NCBI GenBank assembly: GCA_963705155.1
Contig: CAVPJC010000010.1
Coordinates: 1 to 38,866 of the forward strand
Length of the DNA: 38,866 nucleotides
From: CAVPJC01 sp963705155
GTDB taxonomy: Bacteria; Chloroflexota; Anaerolineae; Anaerolineales; UBA4823
Reading direction: 5' to 3'
The notes under the pieces were generated by a model, which ran no database searches, was not told the DNA's origin, and was given only the letters and a program-made list of their open reading frames with translations. The position numbers and the translations under genes are program-made. Shown one piece after another: positions 10,738 to 18,271 of this stretch (the stretch's first letter is position 1; each line of letters opens with the position of its first letter).

Positions 10738-10790
10738 GGGCGAAGCGTCGTAATACCGCCATATATTCCGTATAGGGCATCGCTTCGCCC
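10738..10790. repeat. MITE-like palindromic element inside the operon
   Basis: The 108-bp gap between the M24 and Gfo/Idh genes holds perfect 10-bp inverted arms GGGCGAAGCG (10738-10747) and CGCTTCGCCC (10781-10790) around a 33-base loop. The text CTGTAGGGGCGAAGCGATGC on the minus strand resembles a dispersed intergenic repeat family I recognise from many environmental genomes. The element starts exactly at the stop codon of the M24 gene, whose TAG lies in its edge. It may act as an mRNA hairpin between upstream and downstream operon genes. No terminal transposase or duplication is visible. Confidence 0.6.
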
Positions 10791-11924
10791 CTACAGGTGG
10801 CTTTGCGCCCTGCGTATCTCTTTGGGTAATTGCGTGATACATTCGGGTTGTCCATCCGTAACGATGTAGGTCTCTTCATCGCCGATATTTTCTCCGCTCT
10901 CCAGCATGGAATAGAGCTCAATATTGACCACCATACCCGGCTGCAATCTCAGCGTGTTCTTCCGGTCGAACCAGACCTCTTCGGTTTGCAATCCCATGGT
11001 GTGCCCGATGTGCGTAAAATTCGGTTCCAGACCATTTTGAATGTAAAGCGCCTCTGCCAGGGCGCAAAGTTGCTGCACCTCCGCGCCGGGAACCAGCGCA
11101 TTGCCGATTGCCTGGACAATTTCACACATGACAAAATGGAGCTGTCTCATTTTTTCCGGGGTTTGGCCCGTGTACAGCATCCTGCGGATATCCGAGGCAT
11201 AACCGTAAACCATGGCTCCAAGATCAAGGATCACAAGACGATCTTTCTCCAACACTTCATTGATTTCGACTTCAGGGTTTGAGGCGCCGAAAGAGATCGT
11301 GCAATGCCCTATGCCACTGGCCCCGTTGCGCAGCATCCCGACTTTGGCAGCCGTGATCAAATCACTGCGGTGCAATCCGGGTTTTACGAGCGGAATGAGA
11401 TCCAGGAGCGTTTGTTCTGCCGTCTGGCAGCTTTTCTTCAGGTACGACAATTCCACCGGGCTTTTAATCAGGCGCAGCTGCTCAAAGATTGGATCGACAA
11501 CCGTTAATTTGTCTGGCGACGCCCACTGTTAAATCAGGGTCGTAAGCTCGAACGGGCAGGTCAATTCCAGCCCCAGGTTTTTGCCTTCTCCCAATTCTTT
11601 CTGCAACAATTCACGCAAGCCTTTAAGAGCCTGTTCTTCATTGATATGCTTGATGAGATGGTCAGCGCCAAGATCAATATCCAGTAAGGAATATTCCCAG
11701 GCAATCAGAAAGGTTTCACCTTTGGCGTTGATATAACCAAAAAAGGGGTAATGGTTGCGAATGGCGAACAAAATCGGGTTGCCGCTGCTGGGTAGAACCG
11801 GATAACCTGTTACATAACAGACATTTTCCGGTGAAGTGATCAGGACGCCATCCACGCCAGCCTGGCGCATCAAGTCCACAGATAATCCAATGTTAAACCC
11901 GGCTGGAAAGAAATTCGCTTTCAT
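10791..11924 (-). CDS. M24-family (creatinase/prolidase-fold) protein
   Basis: The protein of about 378 residues has a creatinase N-domain (VDGVLITSPENVCYVTGYPV) and a C-terminal pita-bread M24 domain. The five metal ligands of the family can be placed: two Asp in ILDLGAMVYGYASDIRRM, His in HIGHTMGLQTEE, Glu in MVVNIELYSM and Glu in DEETYIVTDG. The start ATG 11924 follows AAGGAGGG. One frameshift near 11525 joins the two domains. M24 proteins include Xaa-Pro aminopeptidases but also non-peptidases such as creatinase, ectoine hydrolase and the DMSP lyase DddP. In a catabolic operon rather than a peptide-use context, hydrolysis of a small C-N or related bond is as likely as peptidase activity. 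Substrate unknown. Confidence 0.85.
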
Positions 11925-11939
11925 GAACCCTCCTTAACA

Positions 11940-13425
11940 TCAGCTTAGAACTTGCCGCGTCCATTCCTTGGGCCAGCGTTCCACAATGACCTTCTTCTGG
12001 GTAAAGAACTCGACCGCATCCATCCCCTGGCCATGCATATCGCCAAAAAACGATTCCTTCCAGCCGGAAAACGGGAAAAACGCCATCGGCGCGGCAACGC
12101 CGATGTTGATGCCAATATTCCCGGCCTGAACTTCATTACGAAACTTCCGCGCTGCCGAGCCGCTGGAGGTGAACAGGCTGGCCTGGTTGCCGTATTCGCC
12201 GCCGTTTGCCAGCGAGATCGCCTCATCGATGGTATGGACGTGCATCAGGCTGAGCACCGGCCCAAATATTTCAGTCCTGGCGATATCGCTGCCCGGTTTA
12301 ACATCTGCCAGGATGGTGGGCCGCACAAATGCGCCGTTTTCGTAACCTTTGATCATCGCCCCGCGTCCATCCACTGGAATAGACGCCCCGCCGTTCACTC
12401 CGGCGCCGATTTAACTGCTCGATGCGGCCCTTGCTGGCTGAATTGATCACCGGACCCATCTGCACACCGTCATCCAGGCCGTAGCCCACCTTGCGGGTAG
12501 CCGCGGCATCACAAATCATCTCCGTGAATGGGTTATACGCTTCACCGACAAGCACCGCCCATGAAATGGCCAGGCAGCGCTGGCCGGCGCAGCCAAAGGC
12601 CGAATCGGCGATGATTTTCGTTGCCATTTCAAAATCTGCATCGGGAAGCACAACCACCGGGTTCTTTGCCCCGCCCTGAGCCTGGACGCGTTTCCCGTTC
12701 TCCGCGGCGCGCCGGTAGATGTAGCGCGCCGTGGCGGTCGATCCGACAAATGTAACCGCGCGGATCACCGGATGGTCGAGAATGGCATCCACCGCACCTT
12801 TGGCTCCCTGAACCAGGTTGACGACGCCCGCCGGGAAACCGGCCTGCTCGATCAGCCCAAAAATAAACTGCATCGTCATCGGCACTCTTTCGGACGGTTT
12901 GACGATGTACGTGTTGCCGCAAGCCAGCGCGTAAGGCAGATACCAGAACGGAATCATGCCCGGGAAGTTGAACGGCGCAATCGTGGCGCAAACGCCCACC
13001 GGCTGGCGAAGCATGATCTCGTCGATACCCGGGGCGATATCTTCGCTGATTTCGCCTTTTGACATCATGGGTATACCGCAGGCCACTTCTACGTTCTCGC
13101 AGGCGCGCACCATCTCGGCTTTGGCTTCATCCAAGGTCTTGCCGCATTCATTGGTGATGGTGCGGGCGATTTCATCCATGTTGGCTTTGAGCAGATCGCG
13201 CAGCTTGAACAGGTACTGCACCCGCTCCTGGGCCGGGGTGCGCTGCCAGGCCGGAAAGGCGTTCGCAGCCGACTGAGCTGCCGTGTTGACATCGGCAGCC
13301 CCGCTGAGAGGCGTCTGTGCGAGCATGACGCCGGTAGCCGGGTTGATCACATCCGCAAACTCGGAAACGTTCGGTTCGACCCATTGTCCATTGATGTAGT
13401 TCAGTATTTTTTGCATATTTTCCAT
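11940..13425 (-). CDS. mmsA: CoA-acylating (methyl)malonate-semialdehyde dehydrogenase
   Basis: The fold is an aldehyde dehydrogenase of about 495 residues. N-terminal YINGQWVEP, the NAD-binding FVGSTATARYIYRRAA, and the catalytic Cys in AFGCAGQRCLAIS are clear. Where most aldehyde dehydrogenases have the general-base Glu in ELGGK, this has QGGAKNPVVVLPDAD, the hallmark of MmsA/IolA enzymes, which release a CoA ester. Typical reactions are malonate semialdehyde to acetyl-CoA and methylmalonate semialdehyde to propionyl-CoA. One frameshift near 12400 splits it; both halves match (GRIEQLNR then NGGASIPVDGRG). The start is ATG 13425 or 13416. In the operon it links carbon skeleton breakdown to acyl-CoA. 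It starts 76 bp after the transketolase C-subunit gene. Confidence 0.9.
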
Positions 13426-13501
13426 TCTCAAAGGGGATGCGGATTTAATCTGGCGAAAAACCTGCTTTTCACCAGTTTCAGACCACCGGGCAGCCAGCCA
13501 G

Positions 13502-14464
13502 TTATTTCTTGCGCGTAAGCGCACATTGGACCGCCTCGACAATATCCGCCACTGCCAGGCCGCACGCATCCATCAGGCTTTCAGGATCCAGGCCGGTTCT
13601 GGCAAAAGTATCGTCCAGGCCAACGGATACTACAGGAACCGGATAGTGATAAGCCAGGCACTCGGCTACCGCTCCGGCCAGCCCGCCGACCGTGGAATGT
13701 TCCTCGGCGGTGACGATAACGCCTGTTTCGCGAGCCGCCTGGATGAGCAGTTGCGCGTCGATTGGTTTTATCGTGGCCATCCCAATCAGACGGACGTCGA
13801 TGCCCTGGGCTGCCAGCACTGCGGCGGCGGCTATGCAGCGGCCCAGCATGCTGCCGGTCCCCACCAGCGTGACTGCGCTCCCCTGGCGAAGAAGGGTCCC
13901 TTTGCCAATTTCTGGCGCATAGCTCGCATCAAATACATCGCCGACTGAAGCCCGGCTGATGCGCATGTAAACTGGACCCGGGTATTCGGCTATCGCTGGG
14001 ACCATTCTGGCAACTTCAACGTTGTCTGCGGGAGCGATAACCGTCATGTTGGGCATTGAGCGCATCACAGCCAGGTCATTGACGGCAAAATGCGTGGGGC
14101 CATCCTTGTAATCCGAAACGCCTGCGTAGCCTCCGATCAATTTGACATTGGTGTTTGCATAGCATACGCAAGTGCGAATTTGCTCGCAGGCGCGCAGTGT
14201 CAGCAGAGCTGCAAAGGTATTCACAAAGGGAATTTTTCCGGCCAGGGCCATACCGACGGCCACATCCACCATGGAGGCTTCGGTGACCCCCATATTAAAA
14301 AACCTGTCCGGGAATCGTTTGGCAAAGGTGGCAGTCAAAGTGGATGAAGAAACATCTGCGTCCAAAACGACCACAGATGGATTGACCGCGCCGTACTCGG
14401 CGAGCGCCAACCCATAGGCTTGGCGCTGTGATGCATCAGCTAATCGAATCGCATGTGTGCTCAC
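13502..14464 (-). CDS. Transketolase C-terminal subunit
   Basis: This intact 320-residue protein covers the pyrimidine-binding and C-terminal domains of transketolase. The catalytic Glu lies in FFNMGVTEASMVDVAVGMAL, and DYKDGPTHFAVNDLAVMRSM matches the Pyr-domain end. The C-terminal domain shows VTAEEHSTVGGLAGAVAE. It starts with GTG at 14464, overlapping the TGA of the N-terminal subunit by four bases (GTGA), a sign of translational coupling and of a two-subunit enzyme. An AAGGTGA ribosome site lies upstream. Split transketolases are known from archaea, Firmicutes and Chloroflexota. The enzyme moves a two-carbon ketol unit between sugars. Here it sits in a dedicated catabolic operon with an isomerase, so it may be substrate-specific rather than the housekeeping enzyme. 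Confidence 0.93.
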   Translation of the reverse strand: MSTHAIRLADASQRQAYGLALAEYGAVNPSVVVLDADVSSSTLTATFAKRFPDRFFNMGVTEASMVDVAVGMALAGKIPFVNTFAALLTLRACEQIRTCVCYANTNVKLIGGYAGVSDYKDGPTHFAVNDLAVMRSMPNMTVIAPADNVEVARMVPAIAEYPGPVYMRISRASVGDVFDASYAPEIGKGTLLRQGSAVTLVGTGSMLGRCIAAAAVLAAQGIDVRLIGMATIKPIDAQLLIQAARETGVIVTAEEHSTVGGLAGAVAECLAYHYPVPVVSVGLDDTFARTGLDPESLMDACGLAVADIVEAVQCALTRKK

Positions 14465-15300
14465 CGGTCACCTTCCAATTCCAGGCGGGCCGCCTGGTAT
14501 TGAGCCGGCGTCGGAACCGCCCCATGCCAGACGGAGGAATTTTCCATGAAGGAGACCCCTTTTCCCTTGGTGGTGTGCGCCAGAATAACCGCCGGCTTGC
14601 TGTGAATTTCAAGGGCGGTATCCAGAGCATCCAGAATCTGGCGGATGTTATGCCCATTGATTTCGAGCACCTGAAAACCAAAAGCCTGCCATTTTTCGAT
14701 AATCGGTTCCAAAGGCATGATGTCGCTCCCGCTGCCGTCCAACTGCACATTGTTGTAATCCATGATGACGGTCATCTCGGTGATGCGGAATTTAGCAGCC
14801 GTCATGGCGCCTTCCCAGGCGACCCCGGATTGCATATCGCCTTCGCTGACCAGAACGTAGGTATGAAAACGAGGTCCACCCAGGCGCTGCGCCAGCGACA
14901 ACCCGCTGCCGATCGATATGCCATGCCCCAGAAAACCGGATGACATGTCCACACCGGGGGTCTTGATCCGGTCTGGATGGCCCTGCAAATGGGAGTCCAG
15001 GTGGCCCCAGGTTTCAAGATCGGCTGGCGGGAAAAAGCCGCGCTGGGCAAGGATGGAATACAGGGCGGCGGCAGCGTGACCTTTGCTCAGAATAAACCGG
15101 TCGCGCCTCTCCCACTGGGGCTGGACGGGATCAATCTTGAGCTGGTGGAAATACAAACATGCCAGAATTTCGGCGCATGAAAAAGACCCGCCAGGATGCC
15201 CGGCCTGTCGGCGGTAAACCATATCCAGGACATCCAGACGGATCTGGCGCGCCTTTTCTTGCAATTGTGTGACCAGCGGTTCATTGTGCGAGTGGAGCAT
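14461..15300 (-). CDS. Transketolase N-terminal subunit
   Basis: This intact 279-residue protein is the ThDP (pyrophosphate-binding) domain of transketolase. Visible motifs are GHPGGSFSCAEILACLYF, FILSKGHAAAALYSILA and the ThDP-Mg motif SEGDMQSGVAWEGAM through DYNNVQLDG. The start ATG 15300 has GGAGG a few bases upstream. It is translated just before, and overlaps, the C-terminal subunit, with which it should form the active enzyme in the cytosol using ThDP and a divalent metal. The RpiB-type isomerase gene lies 24 bp upstream. A split transketolase beside an RpiB-type isomerase is also the core reported for transketolase-type sulfoglycolysis (SqwGH/SqwI), so non-phosphorylated or modified sugars are possible substrates. 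Confidence 0.93.
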   Translation of the reverse strand: MLHSHNEPLVTQLQEKARQIRLDVLDMVYRRQAGHPGGSFSCAEILACLYFHQLKIDPVQPQWERRDRFILSKGHAAAALYSILAQRGFFPPADLETWGHLDSHLQGHPDRIKTPGVDMSSGFLGHGISIGSGLSLAQRLGGPRFHTYVLVSEGDMQSGVAWEGAMTAAKFRITEMTVIMDYNNVQLDGSGSDIMPLEPIIEKWQAFGFQVLEINGHNIRQILDALDTALEIHSKPAVILAHTTKGKGVSFMENSSVWHGAVPTPAQYQAARLELEGDR

Positions 15301-15324
15301 AATACCTCCATGCAGGGTGTGTGA

Positions 15325-15960
15325 TTACAACCGGGTGTAGCGCCGCGCAAGTGCATCCTTCAGGGCTGGCTCAGAAATCGTTTCCAGGGCGATCAGCTCT
15401 CTCACGCCCGGATAGGCGAGCACCGGGTTTAAAACATGATCTGGCAAGTTGTTGATGATTTCAGCCATCGGCCGGTGTGCCAGCGACGAGATGCTTTCCA
15501 GGGTGTGGCGAGACTGAGCCTGAGGCTCGCGCCGGTGAGCCGGGTAACCCTGCCCGGCTTCCACGCTGAAGTACCGGTCAAATATGAACTTCAGGTTGAC
15601 ATTGGCGGCCCACCCGTAGCCCTGGTTGAGGGCCAGCGAGATGCAGTTGCCGGCGTTGATCTGGGCAAACAGCCAGGCGTCCAGGTCTGTCAGGATATGG
15701 CCGCAGATCACGCCGGGGTACTGCACCACGGCATTCAAAAACCCCTGGCCGGTACCGCAGCCGCCCACCACGAAATCCACCCGCTTGAGATTTAACAAAA
15801 TCGCGGCCAGCAATCCCGTGTGGATGTACTGCAGCTCGGGCGATTTGCCATTTTTACGCATTCCGGCATTGATCATTTCATGACCGCGTCCATCCAGGGC
15901 TGCCAGAATATCGGCGTTCCTGTCTGCCGCGCTGGTTTCATTAATGACAGCAATTTTCAT
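15325..15960 (-). CDS. RpiB/LacA/LacB-family sugar-phosphate isomerase
   Basis: The intact protein begins MKIAVINETSAADRNADILA at ATG 15960, with GGAGGG six bases upstream; a TTG six bases earlier is less likely. The active-site Cys loop VVGGCGTGQGFLNAV and the GNCISLALNQGYGWAANVNLKFIF region identify the RpiB/LacAB fold, which interconverts aldoses and ketoses. At 211 residues it is longer than the usual 140-150. The final roughly 60 residues (from about HTLESISSLAHRPMAEIINN) form a C-terminal extension found in some catabolic members. It lies between the IolD-like and transketolase genes. The substrate is not evident; ribose 5-phosphate is only the textbook one. Confidence 0.88.
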   Translation of the reverse strand: MKIAVINETSAADRNADILAALDGRGHEMINAGMRKNGKSPELQYIHTGLLAAILLNLKRVDFVVGGCGTGQGFLNAVVQYPGVICGHILTDLDAWLFAQINAGNCISLALNQGYGWAANVNLKFIFDRYFSVEAGQGYPAHRREPQAQSRHTLESISSLAHRPMAEIINNLPDHVLNPVLAYPGVRELIALETISEPALKDALARRYTRL

Positions 15961-15981
15961 TCGCAACCCTCCATCCGGTAA

Positions 15982-17892
15982 TTACAACCCAATTTGATGC
16001 CGCAACCGCTGCACGTCAGCCGCCCAGTTGCCGACATTCCATCGACCGAAAACCCCCATCCCACCCAGTTCATCCGGCCCAAAATATACGGGCAGGTGGA
16101 TTAGAGACAATCCAGGGTACGCTTTTGCCTGTTCAAGAGCCGCCAGCAGGGAGGAAGGCGAATAACCGCCGTGCAGCGACTGGACGCCCTTGACGGATTT
16201 CGCCCAGGCGACATAATCGACCTCAACGCCATCCTGGGTGGCGAAATCTTGCCCGTACTGGTCTATCTGCAAGCCGGAGATGGCAGCCATGCGCCGGTTA
16301 TCCAGTAATAAAATGCAGCCTTGCGCCCCGTGCTGAACCCCATCGATAAGGATTTGTGGGTTCATGGTGAAAGAGCCATCCCCGCTCAATGCCAGACCAT
16401 AAAAAGGTTCTCTGGCGAGGGCGGTTGCCAGCAGTGCAGAGACGGCAAATCCCATATAACTGGCTCCGCAATCTGTGATGGTTTGGCCGAGTTTTTCCGT
16501 TTCCATAATCTGGAAGCCGTTGGCCTGCACATCGCCGGCATCAAAGAAGCAAACAACCGCGTGAGATTTTGCCCAGTCTGTGGCAACCTTGATCGCCGCA
16601 GGCTGGGTGAGCACCTCACGACCCCAGACATGGTCAAAAAGGGTTGGCTGGTTATACCGGGCGGCTCTAAAATCGTTCCATTCCTGGCGTTTCTGAGCGC
16701 ACATGGCAAACCACGCCGATGGCGCAGCGGGCGCTTGGGCACCGCGCTGCCGCAGGATTTCCAGCAGCTTTCTCAAGGTCGGGGCGGCGTCTCCCAGCAG
16801 GGCAGTGGTATTGCCATAATGCATTGCCGCCTCGATATCGACATTGATATTGATGACGTGTTTCACCCCGGGGTATCCGGTGCGCGAACAGTCGGACTGG
16901 CACACTGCCCTGGATCCGATCACCACCAGCAGGTCGGCGTTTTCCATGGCGAAGTCGCCGCTGAGCGAGCCTTTTGAGCCTCCAATGGTCATATTGCGGG
17001 GATGGTGATCAGGAATGACCCCCAGCGCCACCGGCGCGGTGATGGCCACGGCATCGGTAATTTCCGACATTTCCAGGATTTCAGGACCGGCTGCGCGGGA
17101 GCCTCCACCCAATCGGAGGAGAATTCTATTGGCGTGCAGGATGGCGTCCGCCGCCTGAGTGTAAGCGTCCATCTCTGCGGCTGCTCCAAGGCGAGGCGGC
17201 GCTCCGCTGGGAAGCTCATCCAGGTTGAAGCGAGACATAGTCTGCGCCTGCACATTCATGGGCAGCAGCAGGAAGAAAGGGCCGGCTCGATGAGGGTGGT
17301 CGACGGTATTTAAGCCGCGCCGGAGAGCGGTTGGCAATGCCAGCGGCGTATGTAAACTGTAGGCCTGCCCCATATGAGAAAACAGCTTCAGGAAAAGGGC
17401 CTGCTCATTGCGGGGGATCTGCTGCATGTTCGGGCCCTCATCTTCCGTGGTTTCATCCCCGAGTAAATACCAGACCCCCAGTCCATCACTGGCCGGCACC
17501 AACGAGGCCGACAGGGCATGTAAAGCCCCCGGACCGATCGAGGTAACCACGGCTGCTTTTTCGCCCGTCGTCCAGCGCAAGGCTGTGGCGGCATGCGAGG
17601 CTTCGATTTCGCTGCGCACGCCCAACACACGCACCAGGCCAGCATTGTGGTAGATGCGCAGTACCTCGCCAATCTCAGTCGAACCGTGGCCGAAAACTAC
17701 CACAAAGGCACCGACACCTTGTTGAAGTAATCCCAGGACGATGGCTTCAGAAACGCTGATATCCAGGTACTGCGGCAGGGCGCCGGCAGCGCGTGCTGCG
17801 GCAAGGCCGCCGAGGCGTGCAATCGTCTGTGCACGCAGGAGGCGTTCTTCAGCCAGGCGATCTCTTTTTTCAACAAATAGTTTTTCCATCAT
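15982..17892 (-). CDS. IolD-like ThDP-dependent hydrolase
   Basis: The intact 636-residue protein is a large ThDP enzyme with the acetolactate-synthase fold. The length equals that of IolD, the 3D-(3,5/4)-trihydroxycyclohexane-1,2-dione hydrolase of inositol breakdown. IolD-like features are AAGALPQYLDI near the start, VVFGHGSTEIGEVLRIY, the catalytic Glu region RSEIEASHAATALRW, SIGPGALHALSASLVPASDG and LLGDETTEDEGPNMQQIP. The ThDP-Mg motif is GDGSFTMNPQILIDGVQHGA through LLDNRRM, with Arg in place of the usual second Asn of the motif. IolD opens a cyclohexanedione ring by C-C hydrolysis; an analogous reaction on a cyclic or open-chain diketone is inferred. It is the first gene of the minus-strand operon, with its promoter about 60 bp upstream. 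Another ThDP lyase or decarboxylase is the main alternative. Confidence 0.75.
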   Translation of the reverse strand: MMEKLFVEKRDRLAEERLLRAQTIARLGGLAAARAAGALPQYLDISVSEAIVLGLLQQGVGAFVVVFGHGSTEIGEVLRIYHNAGLVRVLGVRSEIEASHAATALRWTTGEKAAVVTSIGPGALHALSASLVPASDGLGVWYLLGDETTEDEGPNMQQIPRNEQALFLKLFSHMGQAYSLHTPLALPTALRRGLNTVDHPHRAGPFFLLLPMNVQAQTMSRFNLDELPSGAPPRLGAAAEMDAYTQAADAILHANRILLRLGGGSRAAGPEILEMSEITDAVAITAPVALGVIPDHHPRNMTIGGSKGSLSGDFAMENADLLVVIGSRAVCQSDCSRTGYPGVKHVININVDIEAAMHYGNTTALLGDAAPTLRKLLEILRQRGAQAPAAPSAWFAMCAQKRQEWNDFRAARYNQPTLFDHVWGREVLTQPAAIKVATDWAKSHAVVCFFDAGDVQANGFQIMETEKLGQTITDCGASYMGFAVSALLATALAREPFYGLALSGDGSFTMNPQILIDGVQHGAQGCILLLDNRRMAAISGLQIDQYGQDFATQDGVEVDYVAWAKSVKGVQSLHGGYSPSSLLAALEQAKAYPGLSLIHLPVYFGPDELGGMGVFGRWNVGNWAADVQRLRHQIGL

Positions 17893-17954
17893 GGGTCTCT
17901 CGTCTTATGCCCTGTCGGTGGGTTGCTAAGAAGAGCTGTGGTCTATTCCTGCAA

Positions 17955-17983
17955 ATTATACAACTCTGTTGTTTATAAGTCAA
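17955..17983 (-). promoter_or_regulatory. Promoter of the catabolic operon with internal operator
   Basis: On the minus strand, -35 TTGACT (17978-17983) and -10 TATAAT (17955-17960) are separated by exactly 17 bases, a near-consensus sigma-70 promoter. A perfect palindrome ACAAC-AGA-GTTGT (17960-17972) fills the spacer, so a bound repressor would block polymerase. The expected transcript start near 17948 leaves a leader of about 56 bases before the ThDP enzyme start at 17892. The IclR-family protein encoded at 22601 is the obvious candidate regulator. Confidence 0.75.
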
Positions 17984-18041
17984 TAATAACCGAATATTGC
18001 GCCAGAATTAGAGCTCTTTTCTAAAAACACAGATTATGTTG

Positions 18042-18070
18042 TTGCATTTATAGCAAACCTGTTGTATAAT
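18042..18070 (+). promoter_or_regulatory. Promoter of the transport operon with internal operator
   Basis: A consensus -10 TATAAT (18065-18070) lies 17 bases after a weak -35 TTGCAT (18042-18047). The spacer contains CAAA-CCT-GTTG, matching the CAAC-AGA-GTTG site in the divergent promoter. The 13-mer GTTGTATAATTTG (18061-18073) is the exact reverse complement of 17952-17964, so both promoters share the same -10 context. A weak -35 suggests activator dependence. The gap 17893-18271 holds no gene. Confidence 0.65.
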
Positions 18071-18083
18071 TTGGCAATGCATT

Positions 18084-18098
18084 GAAAACATTGTTTCC
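18084..18098. promoter_or_regulatory. Second candidate operator, KdgR-like
   Basis: GAAAACATTGTTTCC is an imperfect palindrome of the form GAAA-N6-TTTC, resembling the GAAACA-N3-TGTTTC boxes bound by KdgR-type IclR regulators. It lies just downstream of the expected plus-strand start near 18077, where a repressor would block elongation. An IclR gene is in the same operon. Assignment by resemblance only. Confidence 0.4.
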
Positions 18099-18124
18099 GT
18101 TGGCTGAGATGATCCCGCCCCCAC

Positions 18125-18228
18125 ACAGGCGCCGCCTGTTCGTTGAGAAATCCGGGGATCCAGACTAAATCTCAATAGGAGGTGATGCATAAGCGATCTG
18201 GCTTGTAAGAACTGCTGGTCTGTCACCT
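18125..18228 (+). other. Structured mRNA leader of the transport operon
   Basis: The leader between the predicted start near 18077 and the first gene at 18272 is about 195 bases. It contains a short perfect hairpin ACAGGC-GCC-GCCTGT (18125-18139) and complementary segments AGGTGA (18180-18185) and TCACCT (18223-18228). I do not recognise a known riboswitch and see no clear ORF in it. Confidence 0.3.
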
Positions 18229-18271
18229 GAGTGATCCCACCCTTGTATCTGAATATTTGTGGAGGAAAGAG

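Noticed and set aside
12298..13569. N-terminal extension of the aldehyde dehydrogenase upstream to 13569
   Set aside because: It runs into the transketolase gene and has no family similarity; the family N-terminus begins at 13425 or 13416.
18077..18271. Riboswitch in the leader of the transport operon
   Set aside because: Only short complementary segments are visible and no known riboswitch core could be recognised.
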